From NCBI GenBank assembly GCA_016212665.1, contig JACREZ010000006.1, positions 1-64,000 on the forward strand: a stretch of DNA of 64,000 nt. Reading direction: 5' to 3'. This stretch comes from Ignavibacteriota bacterium. GTDB lineage: Bacteria; Bacteroidota; Ignavibacteria; UBA10030; SZUA-254. Below are positions 19,030 to 29,007 of this stretch, in pieces (position 1 is the first letter of the stretch; every line of letters starts with the position of its first letter). Position numbers and translations under genes: made by a program. The notes under the pieces are model-generated. The model ran no database searches. It had not been told where the DNA came from and worked only from the letters and a program-made list of their open reading frames with translations.

Positions 19030-20045
19030 TGAACACCTATGATTGAATCCAACATAGTATGAAACTCTGTTTTTCCTTGTCTGATTTCCATTTCAATTTC
19101 TACATACAACAACCGTTCGTGAAACATGGTTTCTGCTTCTTTCATCCCCAACAACCGAACGGCATCTTTTTCTGTTGTGATGATATATTCTGTTTGTTCC
19201 TTCTCGGAGGATGACTGAATCTTCTTCAAATCATCAATCGAAAACCGATGATGGTCGGAAAACCGTAACGATTCTCTGACGTTCAAACCAAGCGATTCTA
19301 ATGTCGAATGAAATCGTTCCGGGTTTGCAATTCCCGAGACTGCAATGACTGTCTTACCTTGCATTTCCTTCGGTTCGAACAACCCGTTCCTGAATACTTG
19401 CTTCAGATGTTTCACCTTCACTTCCGTTTTGATTTTCATTATCGAATCAAAATCGGAAAGCGACTGTACCGTAGTTCCACTTTCAACAATGACATTCGCT
19501 CTCTTCAAGCCCGACATTGGTTCACGTCTTAGTCCAGCCGGAAGCAATGGAATGTTTTCTAATGGAGTTGAACCGCTCACCATGACAATATCCAAATTTC
19601 GACCGAGTGAGCGATGTTGAAATCCATCATCAAGAAGAATTACTTCTGCCTGATATTTTTTTACAGCAAGTTTTGCAGAACGAATTCGCTTTTCATCGGC
19701 AATAACCGTTGCGTTCGGAAACTTTCTTGCAATCTGAAATAACTCATCGCCAAGCGAATCTGCATTTCCACGATATACTTCACCGGAACCGACTGCTATC
19801 GTTCCTTGACTGTTCCGTTTATAGCCGCGACTTAACACAGCAACTCTCTTCCCTTTGCTTGAACAATATCGTACAAGATATTCAACAAACGGAGTCTTGC
19901 CCGTTCCGCCGGCTGTCATATTTCCAACTGAAATCACCGGCACAGTTACTCGTTCGATTTTGAACAATCCAACATCGTAACACCAATTCCGAATCCATAC
20001 GATGAATCCATACAGCCACGAAAAAGGACGCAACAGGTTCGACAC
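19026..20045 (-). CDS. lpxK: Tetraacyldisaccharide 4'-kinase
   Basis: Phosphorylates the 4' position of the lipid A precursor at the inner membrane. 339 residues. The N-terminal membrane-associated helix (RPFSWLYGFIVWIRNW) is followed by the P-loop GNMTAGGTGKTPFVEYL, then VAVLSRGYKR, LLDDGFQHRSLGRNLDIV and, later, TTEKDAVRL. It is 9 bp after lpxB and overlaps the next gene. It shows that the cell makes lipid A and so has an outer membrane. Confidence 0.95.
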   Translation of the reverse strand: MSNLLRPFSWLYGFIVWIRNWCYDVGLFKIERVTVPVISVGNMTAGGTGKTPFVEYLVRYCSSKGKRVAVLSRGYKRNSQGTIAVGSGEVYRGNADSLGDELFQIARKFPNATVIADEKRIRSAKLAVKKYQAEVILLDDGFQHRSLGRNLDIVMVSGSTPLENIPLLPAGLRREPMSGLKRANVIVESGTTVQSLSDFDSIMKIKTEVKVKHLKQVFRNGLFEPKEMQGKTVIAVSGIANPERFHSTLESLGLNVRESLRFSDHHRFSIDDLKKIQSSSEKEQTEYIITTEKDAVRLLGMKEAETMFHERLLYVEIEMEIRQGKTEFHTMLDSIIGVH

Positions 20046-20054
20046 ACTTCGTCC

Positions 20055-21182
20055 TCAGGCGTTCCCTGCTAACGTACTAATTGCATCGGCGACACGACCG
20101 GACGCACCTGCTGTTCCTAACTTTGTCCGAATCAAACTGAGTTCCTGAATAATTCTTTCACGTCGTACTTTATCTTCCAACATTGCCGCCGCTTCGACTG
20201 CGAGTTTGAGCGGTTTTACTTTATCCTGAATCAACTCAGGGACAATCTGCTTACCAGCAACGATGTTCACCAATCCGATATTTTTCACTTTCACCAACAT
20301 TCGACCTATCAAATAGGTCAGCCATGAAGTTTTATAGACGACAACCATCGGCGTCTTAAAGTACGCCGTTTCGAGCGTCGCTGTTCCTGAAGTTACAAGC
20401 GCTACATCTACACACGCCATTGCATCGTACGTTGCATGTTGCAGGAGTTGAACCGGAAAATCATCACGCAAAAATGATTTCATGTATTCCATATCCAACA
20501 CTGACGCAACGCCAACAACAGTTTGCGCTTCATCTGCGGCATGTAAAATTCTTGCCGCTCCGAGCATCGGCGGAAAAATTCTTTCTATCTCCTGCCGACG
20601 GCTTCCGGGAAATAACCCGATGATTGGTTTTGATTCATCAAGTCCATATCGTTTGCAAAAATCTTTTTTGCTATGCGACTCTTTTAATACTTCAAGCAAC
20701 GGATGTCCGACAAACTCAACCGGAATTCCTTCGTTCCGGTAAATCTCTTCCTCGAATGAAAAGACAACGAGCATCTTGTCGAGCAATGCTTTCATTTTTT
20801 TCACACGACCGGAATTCCACGCCCACACCTGCGGGCTGATATAATACACAATCTTCGAACCGACACTGCGAACTTTTTCCGCGAAGCGAAGATTGAAGCC
20901 GGGATAATCAATCAACAAAATTACATCCGGCTTTTTTGTCCGTGCAATCATCAACAACGTTTTCTCAACAGAGCGAATCACAGGAAGATGTTTCACTACT
21001 TCCCAAAATCCCATCACAGAAACTTCATTGATGTGATAGATGAGTTTCATTCCGGCGTTCTGCATTTTGTCGCCGCCGATACCAAAAATTTCTGCATCGG
21101 GATGACGGCGTTTCAACTCGCTGACGACACCTGCGCCGTGGAGGTCACCAGACGCCTCCCCGGCAATAATCAATATTTTCAT
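20055..21182 (-). CDS. lpxB: Lipid-A-disaccharide synthase
   Basis: Condenses UDP-2,3-diacylglucosamine and lipid X into the lipid A disaccharide. 375 residues, GT-B fold of family GT19. Motifs: AGEASGDLHGAGVV at the start, IDYPGFNLR, YYISPQVWAWNSGRVKKMK, VEFVGHPLLE, GLFPGSRRQEIERI, and SGTATLETAYFKTPMVVVYK near the end. The gap to the upstream methyltransferase gene is 3 bp, to lpxK 9 bp: one operon. Confidence 0.96.
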   Translation of the reverse strand: MKILIIAGEASGDLHGAGVVSELKRRHPDAEIFGIGGDKMQNAGMKLIYHINEVSVMGFWEVVKHLPVIRSVEKTLLMIARTKKPDVILLIDYPGFNLRFAEKVRSVGSKIVYYISPQVWAWNSGRVKKMKALLDKMLVVFSFEEEIYRNEGIPVEFVGHPLLEVLKESHSKKDFCKRYGLDESKPIIGLFPGSRRQEIERIFPPMLGAARILHAADEAQTVVGVASVLDMEYMKSFLRDDFPVQLLQHATYDAMACVDVALVTSGTATLETAYFKTPMVVVYKTSWLTYLIGRMLVKVKNIGLVNIVAGKQIVPELIQDKVKPLKLAVEAAAMLEDKVRRERIIQELSLIRTKLGTAGASGRVADAISTLAGNA

Positions 21183-21185
21183 CCG

Positions 21186-21767
21186 CTATGCTCTGACCTG
21201 CCAGAGTACAACAAGGAGAATCGTCAGCAACACGATTGCCTGAAGCGTCCGTTTCTCGGAAATGAATCCTCGCTTCCAATCAAGTACCGGTTGCTCGTTC
21301 GTTCCCCGTTTATATGGAAACAACGATGGGAAAAATCTCGGAACCGACTTTGTATATCGCTCGTACTCTTCACCGAATTTTTGTGAGAGATGTTCTTCTT
21401 CAAGCGAAACAATGAGTGAATATTGAAAATAAAAATAGATGTACGCTCCGACTGTCAGCCACGGAAACAGTGCAAATGACATCGTGCCAATACCAAAATA
21501 AATCAGCATGTTGCCGAGGTATAACGGATTTCTGACGTACGCAAATGGTCCTGTTGTAATCAAATACGTCCCGCCGACAGGACCGGTCGTGCGCGTTTCA
21601 CTTCCGGCAATGGCAACGCCCCATAACCGGAAATATTCACCAAGAATAACCAAGACTAATCCATACATCAACGAAACGAGTGTTGGCTTGGCAAATATTA
21701 ACATCACAATGAGAAACGGAATCGGGATGTAACTTCGATTCTTAAAGAGCAGTTGACGGAATTCCAC
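21186..21767 (-). CDS. Isoprenylcysteine carboxyl methyltransferase-family membrane protein
   Basis: About 193 residues from GTG 21767 (VEFRQLLFKNRS), two bases after the stop of the upstream phosphatase. A longer reading frame overlaps that gene by 40 bp and is less likely. Four to five hydrophobic segments. The SAM-binding signature of the ICMT/PEMT family is seen: GPFAYVRNPLYLGNMLIYFG, then EEEHLSQKFGEEYERYTKSV with the conserved Glu/Tyr, and a final helix (AIVLLTILLVVLWQV). The substrate is unknown; methylation of an isoprenoid, lipid or other small molecule is typical. Its place beside lpxB suggests an envelope role (inference). Confidence 0.82.
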   Translation of the reverse strand: MEFRQLLFKNRSYIPIPFLIVMLIFAKPTLVSLMYGLVLVILGEYFRLWGVAIAGSETRTTGPVGGTYLITTGPFAYVRNPLYLGNMLIYFGIGTMSFALFPWLTVGAYIYFYFQYSLIVSLEEEHLSQKFGEEYERYTKSVPRFFPSLFPYKRGTNEQPVLDWKRGFISEKRTLQAIVLLTILLVVLWQVRA

Positions 21768-21768
21768 G

Positions 21769-22506
21769 TTACCCGCCTGCAAACACTTCCCGTCTTGCAA
21801 GTTCTGCAAGCCGTCGTTTCTTTAATTTGACTTTTGTTCTTCCGTTTTTATGAATCATCTTTTCAACATACTTAACAACGTCGGCGAATGTTTGATATTC
21901 CACATGAGGAATTTCTTCACGCCGACAAAATTTTAATAAATCATCTTTCGCAAACACAACATCTGCGTACCGAACCGGGCATCGGTCGGAATATCCTTCG
22001 CCGATGTACGCGATGATATCATCATCGCCTGCAAGCGTGAGGATATGGTTTCGCTTGCAACTTGCACAACGGTTACACACTTCATCCGTGAATGGAAATT
22101 CAGGACGAAACATCACGCTCGTACTTCCGTTCACCGGCTCAAGATGCAGAATGTTCGCGTACACCGGAACTTCGCCAAGCGAATGACGCTCAAGAATTCG
22201 TTTGATGTAGTATTCCATTCCATCACTTAAAATGTAATACTCGAAACTATTCGACTTGCAATACTCAACAAACTCAAAGAACGTCGCATCAATTTCCTGT
22301 GAATCAAGAAAGTAATCAAGTTTATTTTTATCAACTTCACCACATGCGCCAGTTTCTTTATTGAAACATTCGACGGCTGAAATCTTTTCTTCATGATATT
22401 CCCTGACGAACTCTTTACACTGCTCACCGCCGAATGTTTCAAACAACGCATCGCCAACATCCTGCTTTGTGATGGTGCCGTCGAAATCAATAAAAAACTT
22501 CAGCAT
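21769..22506 (-). CDS. MtnX-like HAD-family phosphatase
   Basis: 245 residues. HAD motif I FIDFDGTIT at the N-terminus, motif II ILSDGMEYY and the acidic motif IGEGYSDRCPV are intact. A CNRCASCKRNH cluster lies between the cap and the core, as in MtnX-like proteins (2-hydroxy-3-keto-5-methylthiopentenyl-1-phosphate phosphatase family). The basic C-terminus (KVKLKKRRLAELARR) is unusual. No other methionine-salvage gene is nearby, so the true substrate may differ. It is the first gene of the methyltransferase-lpxB-lpxK run. Confidence 0.8.
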   Translation of the reverse strand: MLKFFIDFDGTITKQDVGDALFETFGGEQCKEFVREYHEEKISAVECFNKETGACGEVDKNKLDYFLDSQEIDATFFEFVEYCKSNSFEYYILSDGMEYYIKRILERHSLGEVPVYANILHLEPVNGSTSVMFRPEFPFTDEVCNRCASCKRNHILTLAGDDDIIAYIGEGYSDRCPVRYADVVFAKDDLLKFCRREEIPHVEYQTFADVVKYVEKMIHKNGRTKVKLKKRRLAELARREVFAGG

Positions 22507-22549
22507 AAGATAATATTGTAAATATGCTTTATCTTAACTCACCGTAAAT

Positions 22550-22607
22550 CCCTCTCTTAAAAAGAGAGGGACTTTAACGCTCCCCTTCTCTTTTTTAAGA
22601 GAAGGGG
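22550..22607 (-). terminator. Double hairpin after smc
   Basis: Two perfect hairpins in a row: CCCTCTCTT/AAGAGAGGG (22550-22570) and CCCCTTCTCTT/AAGAGAAGGGG (22582-22607). They lie 3' of smc on the minus strand. T runs are inside the loops and not after the stems, so they may be repeats as well as terminators. Confidence 0.55.
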
Positions 22608-22636
22608 CGGGGGATGAGTTATAAAACAACAGAGAC

Positions 22637-25600
22637 TTACCCGAACGCAACTCCGCTCGCCACAGTCGCCGAACGAACTTTTGCCTGTTCATTAAACCGA
22701 ACCGTAACAAGTTTTGAGACACCTTCTTCTTCCATCGTCACACCGTACAATGCTTGCGCGGCTTCCATCGTCCGTTTGTTGTGCGTTACGACGATGAACT
22801 GCGTGTTGTTGGAAAATTTCTTAATCATCCGAGTATAGCGGTCAATGTTCGAATCGTCGAGCGGAGCGTCCACTTCATCAAGAATACAGAACGGACTCGG
22901 CTTCACAAGATAAATTGCAAACAGAAGCGAGATTGCCGTTAAGGTTTTCTCTCCGCCGGAGAGCAAATCAATCGAAGTCGGGCGTTTGCCGCGCGGCTTG
23001 GCAATAATTTCGATGTTCGCTTCAAGCGGGTCAACATCTTCCTGCAATCGGAGGTCGCACTCGTCGCCCGGGTCAAACAACTCTTTGAAAATCGTGATGA
23101 AGTTTTCCCGAATCTTGGTAAACGTTTCGATGAACTTATTCTGTGCCGTCGTATTGATTTCGTCAATCGTTTTCAATAACGTCTGTTCCGCTTCAATCAA
23201 ATCGTCCCGTTGTTGAGTGAGAAACGTGAGCCGTTCGCTTTCCGAATTGAACTCCGCAAACGCCTCAAAGTTGATCGCGCCGAGCGTCTTCTTCCGTTCC
23301 TTCAACATTTTCACTTCATCTTCAAGCAACGCAATCTCAATTTCCGTCATGTCGGGGAAATCTTTGAGTTCAAGTTGCATTTCGAACTCTTCATCCGCTT
23401 TTCGTTTCAGATGCTCAATCTTCCCTCGCACTTCGGTCTGCTTCATATCATACTCATGCGATGAAGAAACCGCGTCCTCGTGCAGGCGACGTTCGTCTTT
23501 CAATTTCAATTCGATGCGATGCAACTCTTCACGCTTTCCCGTGTGAACGATTTCGATTTCATTCCGCTCGAGTTCATTCGCCTCGAACTCACTTTGCATC
23601 TTCCCGATTTCCAACGTCTGCGTTTCAATCGTTCCGGTTATTTGATTGATTTCCGTTTTCGCCCGTACGATTTCTTCTTCCCGTCGGACGAATGTCGTGT
23701 GGTTTTCCGCGAGCGATTTTGTCACGCGCTCAATTTCTTTTCCGATGTTCGTCAACTCGCCTTGCATCGTAACGACTTTAATTCCAAGTTGACTTGCACG
23801 CCCCGCTTTTTCTTTGAACTGTTTCTCAGCAACTTCTAATTCGTTCTGCGCTTTCGCCGCAGTTGCTTCCGTCTCGGATTTTTTTCTGTCCAGAATCTGC
23901 AACTCGGATGATGCGTGCGTTACCTGTTCCTGCCACGCAGAGATTTCATTCAACAAACTCTCCTGTTCCTGATGATGCCGGTTGATTCCTTCCTGCGCAT
24001 GTTTCTTTTCAAACTCAACTTGCGCAATCTGCATTTCCACCTGTGTCATCTCGCGTTCGATGTTTTTTACCTGAGCGGCAAGTTCCTTCGTGTCGGTGTT
24101 GTTGAATTGTTCCTGTTTCGTCCTGAATTCTTCCGAGGCGGTTTCCAATTCCTTTTGATAGAGAAGAATTTCATTTTCGATTTCAGAAATCTTCGTTCTC
24201 TTTCCGAAGAACGATTGCTGTTCCGGCTTCTGACTTCCGCCGAATGCAATTCCGGCGCTGCTCAACAATTGTCCTGAAGGAGTAACGCATCGGTAACCGA
24301 TATGATGCGAGAACACTTCATTCGCCGCCTCGACAGAATCAACCAACGCAACACCATCCAACAACAGTTCAACAAGCGGGCGATATTGTTCTTCACATCG
24401 TACAACATCTTTCAAATAGAAGAGTGAACTGTGTTCATCCTCTCTACTGATACGATTGAGCGTCGGAACGCGTTCCATGCAAACGAAGGTTGCCTTGCCC
24501 CGTTTCTGTCGCACAAGAGTATCCATTGCTTCGAGTGCGTCCCGTTCATGTTCGACAATCAAAACATTCGTCAACTCGCCGAGTGCAGTTTCAAGCGCAA
24601 GTTGGTAGCGGTCATCCGTTTCAAACACATCGGTCACGCTGACAAGATTTCGCTTCTTCCATTCTTCCTGCTGAAGCAAATAGGTTGCACCTTCAAGTTC
24701 GCTTTCCGACGTCTCAAACAGACCTTGCATAAAGGCAATTTTTTCTGTCCGCTTATCAATTTCGTTCTGAAGTTCCATCAACTTCATCTGAAGCGTTTCA
24801 AGTTCACGCTTCAACACGACCTGTGCGCGTTCATTCTCCAGCAATTGCTGTTCGGCTTGGATATAATTCCGTCGGAGTTCTCTGTCCTGCATCGTCAGTT
24901 TCGTGACAAACTCTTCGCGCTGAATGACTCCCTGCTCGAACAATTCAATTTCTTCCTGCGAGCGGTCAATTCTTCCTTTCGAATTGTCAATCTTTGTGCG
25001 AAGCCGTTCATGCTCGCCCCGCTTTTCAACAATTTCGTGTGCAAGTTGAAGGAGTAACTCGTTCAGCGATTGGACTTCGGTTTTCTTCGCTTCAAATTCT
25101 TTCGATGCAGAATCTCTCTCAGACAACGCCTGCGTATGAGTGATTTTTGCTTCTTCAAACTCTTTTGAAAGTTGTCCGTTTTTTGCCTGAAGTCCGAATT
25201 GTTCCTGCTCTAACTTGTCGCGTTGCGAACGCAAGTCAAGTTTTTCTTTTTCATTCCGCTCGATGTTGGAACTGAGGAAATTTCTCCGCTCTTTCGCGAT
25301 GGACAAACTCTCTTCCAACTTGTGAAGTTGGTCTCGCTGTTGATTGACCATGCGATTCATTTCGGTCAATCGTTGCTCAATCTCTAACATTCCGGCTCGT
25401 AATTCATCCGCATGCGTCTCTTCGCCGTTTAACGTTTGTTGAAGTTGTGTCCGTCGCGCTTTCGCTTCTGCGTATTGACTTGTATAGTACTCAAGTTTTT
25501 TGTGGAGATTGCTGTACTGACGTTCAAGCAATTCTATCTCGCCCGCTTTCAACCGGTCGGCAACTTCGTTGAATTGTTCCGCTTTCTTCGCCTGTCGTTC

Positions 25601-26215
25601 AAGTTGGTTGACTGTTTTTTGCACTTCCTTGACGATGTCATTCACGCGCGACAAATCAACCCGGACTTCATCCAGTTTTCTGTACGCGGCTTTGCGGCGA
25701 TGTTTGTACTTTGTCACTCCAGCCGCTTCTTCAAATAATTTCCGTCGTTCGTCAGCCGTCTCACTGAGAATCGTCTCGACCATTTTTAATTCGATGACTG
25801 AATACGCATCGGGTCCCATTCCCGTGTCCATGAACAAATCGAGAATGTCTTTCAACCTACATTGAACTTTGTTCAACAGATATTCACTTTCACCGGAGCG
25901 ATAAACGCGGCGAGTGATTGTTACCTGTAAATATTCGGTCGGGAGAATTCCTTTTGTGTTTTCGATGATGAGCGAAACCTCAGCCATCCCAAGCGCACGG
26001 CGATTTCTCGTTCCATTGAAAATGACGTCTTCCATTTTATCGCTTCGGAGCGTACTGTATTTCTGTTCGCCCAACACCCAACGAAGCGCATCAACGATAT
26101 TCGTCTTGCCGCAACCGTTCGGTCCCACAATTGCGGTCACACCCGAATCGAATTTCAGGTCAACGCGTTGCGCAAACGATTTGAATCCTATGACTTCTAA
26201 ACTTGATAAATACAT
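22637..26215 (-). CDS. smc: Chromosome segregation protein SMC
   Basis: 1192 residues, normal length. N-terminal ATPase half with Walker A IVGPNGCGKTNIVDALRWVL. Two long coiled coils flank a hinge (about 510-660; FVCMERVPTLNRIS, YRCVTPSGQLLSSAGIAFGG). The C-terminal half has the ABC signature LLSGGEKTLTAISLLFA and Walker B FCILDEVDAPLDD. The dimer condenses and helps segregate the chromosome. Its ATG comes one base after the stop of the upstream GH2-like gene, so the two are translationally coupled, an unusual partnership. Confidence 0.97.
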   Translation of the reverse strand: MYLSSLEVIGFKSFAQRVDLKFDSGVTAIVGPNGCGKTNIVDALRWVLGEQKYSTLRSDKMEDVIFNGTRNRRALGMAEVSLIIENTKGILPTEYLQVTITRRVYRSGESEYLLNKVQCRLKDILDLFMDTGMGPDAYSVIELKMVETILSETADERRKLFEEAAGVTKYKHRRKAAYRKLDEVRVDLSRVNDIVKEVQKTVNQLERQAKKAEQFNEVADRLKAGEIELLERQYSNLHKKLEYYTSQYAEAKARRTQLQQTLNGEETHADELRAGMLEIEQRLTEMNRMVNQQRDQLHKLEESLSIAKERRNFLSSNIERNEKEKLDLRSQRDKLEQEQFGLQAKNGQLSKEFEEAKITHTQALSERDSASKEFEAKKTEVQSLNELLLQLAHEIVEKRGEHERLRTKIDNSKGRIDRSQEEIELFEQGVIQREEFVTKLTMQDRELRRNYIQAEQQLLENERAQVVLKRELETLQMKLMELQNEIDKRTEKIAFMQGLFETSESELEGATYLLQQEEWKKRNLVSVTDVFETDDRYQLALETALGELTNVLIVEHERDALEAMDTLVRQKRGKATFVCMERVPTLNRISREDEHSSLFYLKDVVRCEEQYRPLVELLLDGVALVDSVEAANEVFSHHIGYRCVTPSGQLLSSAGIAFGGSQKPEQQSFFGKRTKISEIENEILLYQKELETASEEFRTKQEQFNNTDTKELAAQVKNIEREMTQVEMQIAQVEFEKKHAQEGINRHHQEQESLLNEISAWQEQVTHASSELQILDRKKSETEATAAKAQNELEVAEKQFKEKAGRASQLGIKVVTMQGELTNIGKEIERVTKSLAENHTTFVRREEEIVRAKTEINQITGTIETQTLEIGKMQSEFEANELERNEIEIVHTGKREELHRIELKLKDERRLHEDAVSSSHEYDMKQTEVRGKIEHLKRKADEEFEMQLELKDFPDMTEIEIALLEDEVKMLKERKKTLGAINFEAFAEFNSESERLTFLTQQRDDLIEAEQTLLKTIDEINTTAQNKFIETFTKIRENFITIFKELFDPGDECDLRLQEDVDPLEANIEIIAKPRGKRPTSIDLLSGGEKTLTAISLLFAIYLVKPSPFCILDEVDAPLDDSNIDRYTRMIKKFSNNTQFIVVTHNKRTMEAAQALYGVTMEEEGVSKLVTVRFNEQAKVRSATVASGVAFG

Positions 26216-26216
26216 C

Positions 26217-28766
26217 TCAGTACGTCACGTTCATTGACTGAAGAAGATATTTCAAATAAATCGAAGTTGATTGCGTGTAATCGAAATAGGCATACACAGC
26301 GAAGACACAAAGGATGAGAAGCAAAACACCGCCGCTATAGACCTTCATCGGCTTTACATCATAAATGATGGAAATGCCTTTGAGCAAACGGAGAAACACC
26401 CAAACCGAAATTAAAAAAATAATTGCAACGACAGCGTAAACATACGTCGGACTTTCCATCAACCGGTACAATATCATTGCAATCGGGATGAGAACGATGT
26501 ATGGCAACATGGACCACATTGTCACAGAAAACGCGTGATAAAAATGTACGTGCGCCCGAACAGTAACAGCACATGCCCTCACGAACACAGCAAGCAGGAC
26601 AATCTTCACTGCGATGAGAAGCGAAATCATGAGAATGAATTTCGATGGCATCCACACAAGCCGCACAAACCATTCTTTGATTGTGTCATTCAGGAATTGG
26701 CTGAGCATGTTATCGAGCAAAATACTTTCGCGGTAATGAGTAAACACGCTCGAAAGTATGATTGACCACGTCACCGAATAGACAAGCACCAACACAATTG
26801 AATGAGTCCACGCGACAACACGTTGGTCGCGAATATCGGCAAAGAAATTATAACTCCGCATCAATGCCCTGTTCACGCTTTCCCTGAAGCGGCGGTTGCC
26901 ATTATAGAAAAACGCGAAACTAATCAACACAATCAGTCCGGCAACGACATAAATAATCGGCGCGCTCGGAGAGAACTTCCCGAACGAAAGCGCCTGCACT
27001 TTATCTCCGCTGTATAACGAACGGACAACATCGAACGCAACCCGCTTTTCCCGTTCATAACTGACAATTCCCATCGTCTGCATGTACGGGTCGGAAGAAT
27101 ATGTTGTCAGCGCAGGTCGGTCACCGCGCCAATCCGAATATGACCACAGAATTCCACCTGCAATCTTCACCTGCTTGATGAGTTCCACACATTGTTTGAT
27201 GTAATGACCTTGTGCTTCGAGTGAACGAGGGTCGCTGTAGCCGTTCCGGTTTCCCTTCTCGATTGTTTTTCCGTAACGCGCTAACACAATTGGTTTGTTC
27301 GTACTTGCAGAACGATATTGATTCAAAACGTTCCGTAATAGTTCAGGTTCGGTTTCATACCCATTCACGGCAATGATATCGACAAATTCAAAACAGGGTT
27401 CGTTCACTTTCCGGCTTGCAAAATAAACCGGTCGGTCATCCAACGATTTGATGATACTTCTTGCTGTGCTTACATACTCACACTTGCCGCCCGCTTCTAT
27501 TTCAAAATCATCTCCGATTCCCCACGCGAGCAACGACGCGTGTTGTTTATCCCGTGCGACCATCTCCTTCAAATAGGTGACCGCGATTTCCTGAAAATAA
27601 TCTTTCAGCAAAATTTCATTCGGGACTCCAACCAACGGAATATCTTCCATCACAAGCAAACCGTATTGGTCGCACAGTCTGATAAGATACGGATGCGGCG
27701 GATATGGAAACCGGACAAGATTCGCTCCGAGCGACTTGATACTGACAATGTCCCGTTTCATGACATCGTATGTGAGCGCAGAACCGTACGACGGATGGTC
27801 TTCGTGATAGAAAATTCCTTTCAGCGTTGTCTGATTGTTGTTGATGTACAACTCTCCCGCTTTCCATGTGAACTGTCGAAGTCCCACTTCTGTTGTGAAC
27901 TCGTCAATCGTCTCCGGTACACCGGCAACATCATGAATGATTTTACATTTCACCACATACAAATCGGGAAACTCCGGCGACCAAAGTTTCGGCTCGTTCA
28001 ACGTTAGTTGTGTTTCGATGATGTACGGTTTGTTCTTCTGAAAATTCAACGGCACAACTTGACTGCGTCCCGCAAGTGAATCCGTTCCCGCATGATATGC
28101 TTCAACAACAAATCCAGTTCCGCTCGATTGTTCGCTTTCAGAAAATCCTCTGTCAAGAATTTCCGGTTTGATTTGTAACGTCGCTACGCGTCCATCCTGT
28201 GAAATGATATAGTTGATTTCTGCCTCATCAATAAACAACTTCGGAGTTGCTATGATGAACAGGTCGCGGGTAATTCCTCCGTACGAACGCCACCCGCCGA
28301 CTTGCTGTCGAAGCGGCAATGTTGTCTTCGGTGTCAGTTCATTATCAACCGAAATTGAAATAACATTTTCGCTCCCCGCCTGTAACACGTTCGAGGGAAT
28401 CGGGACGACGAACGAAGAGTAGCCACCCAAATGCCGACCGATGAGCGTTCCGTTCATCGTTACTTCGCTTTGATAATTAATGCCGAACGCCACCAACTGA
28501 AACGTGTAAGCATCCAGCATCGAAGATTTGATTTCGAAGTTACGCTCAAATGTAACTTTGTGGATAGCATCGTATGCACTGGGAATCATTGTCTCCGACC
28601 ATTCGGTTCCGTCAAGTGAGTAACGCCACTGACCGGATAAGTCAATTTTGACGCGGTTTGGCGAATCAAAAAATGCCGCGGCACTGCTTCCTTTTGGAGA
28701 TGGCTGTCCATTCTCAAGAAACTTGATTTGCGGGAAAATTGTGCAGGAAAGGCTGAAAATCAGCAA
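26217..28766 (-). CDS. GH2-like (beta-galactosidase fold) membrane protein with apparently missing catalytic residues
   Basis: 849 residues. After a signal-like N-terminus (LIFSLSCTIFPQI), residues about 40-180 form the GH2 sugar-binding jelly roll (DLSGQWRYSLDGTEW, FERNFEI, VGGWRSYGGITRDLFI), about 180-300 an Ig-like domain and about 300-590 a TIM barrel (FYHEDHPSYGSALTYDVMKRD, ANLVRFPYPPH, GLLVMEDIP). The acid/base motif SLGNE of the family reads GIGDD (416-420), and the nucleophile motif SEYG reads ARYG (496-499), so both catalytic glutamates appear replaced. Six hydrophobic helices follow (about 603-621, 655-676, 709-730, 746-767, 775-795, 809-828), the last five resembling a Yip1-type bundle. 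The TTG start is uncertain: the frame stays open upstream but offers no ATG. A non-enzymatic sugar-binding membrane role is inferred. Confidence 0.75.
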   Translation of the reverse strand: MLIFSLSCTIFPQIKFLENGQPSPKGSSAAAFFDSPNRVKIDLSGQWRYSLDGTEWSETMIPSAYDAIHKVTFERNFEIKSSMLDAYTFQLVAFGINYQSEVTMNGTLIGRHLGGYSSFVVPIPSNVLQAGSENVISISVDNELTPKTTLPLRQQVGGWRSYGGITRDLFIIATPKLFIDEAEINYIISQDGRVATLQIKPEILDRGFSESEQSSGTGFVVEAYHAGTDSLAGRSQVVPLNFQKNKPYIIETQLTLNEPKLWSPEFPDLYVVKCKIIHDVAGVPETIDEFTTEVGLRQFTWKAGELYINNNQTTLKGIFYHEDHPSYGSALTYDVMKRDIVSIKSLGANLVRFPYPPHPYLIRLCDQYGLLVMEDIPLVGVPNEILLKDYFQEIAVTYLKEMVARDKQHASLLAWGIGDDFEIEAGGKCEYVSTARSIIKSLDDRPVYFASRKVNEPCFEFVDIIAVNGYETEPELLRNVLNQYRSASTNKPIVLARYGKTIEKGNRNGYSDPRSLEAQGHYIKQCVELIKQVKIAGGILWSYSDWRGDRPALTTYSSDPYMQTMGIVSYEREKRVAFDVVRSLYSGDKVQALSFGKFSPSAPIIYVVAGLIVLISFAFFYNGNRRFRESVNRALMRSYNFFADIRDQRVVAWTHSIVLVLVYSVTWSIILSSVFTHYRESILLDNMLSQFLNDTIKEWFVRLVWMPSKFILMISLLIAVKIVLLAVFVRACAVTVRAHVHFYHAFSVTMWSMLPYIVLIPIAMILYRLMESPTYVYAVVAIIFLISVWVFLRLLKGISIIYDVKPMKVYSGGVLLLILCVFAVYAYFDYTQSTSIYLKYLLQSMNVTY

Positions 28767-28938
28767 AACGGTAGAAAAAATCCTACACGGGTATCGTATT
28801 ATGGATGAAACCTCGATGGTATTAATCAGAGCTAATGATGAAGGTTGTTGATTTCAAGCAATATTTTAGGCTTACGGCGTTAAATATAATAAAATAGAGA
28901 GGCGAAAGCAATGAAAAAGTGACATCCGGAGAAAAGAA

Positions 28939-28972
28939 AATGTGGTGCAGGGAAGAAACCTGACACCACATT
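28939..28972 (-). terminator. Intrinsic terminator of the adhesin-like gene
   Basis: Minus strand: AATGTGGTG-T-CAGG pairs with CCTG-CACCACATT (one bulge, 7-base loop), followed by TTTTCTTTTC. It lies 36 bp after the 29008 stop. The rest of the gap 28767-29007 shows no gene. Confidence 0.8.
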
Positions 28973-29007
28973 ATACTCCATGTAATTACCTCCACCCTAC
29001 ATTGAAA

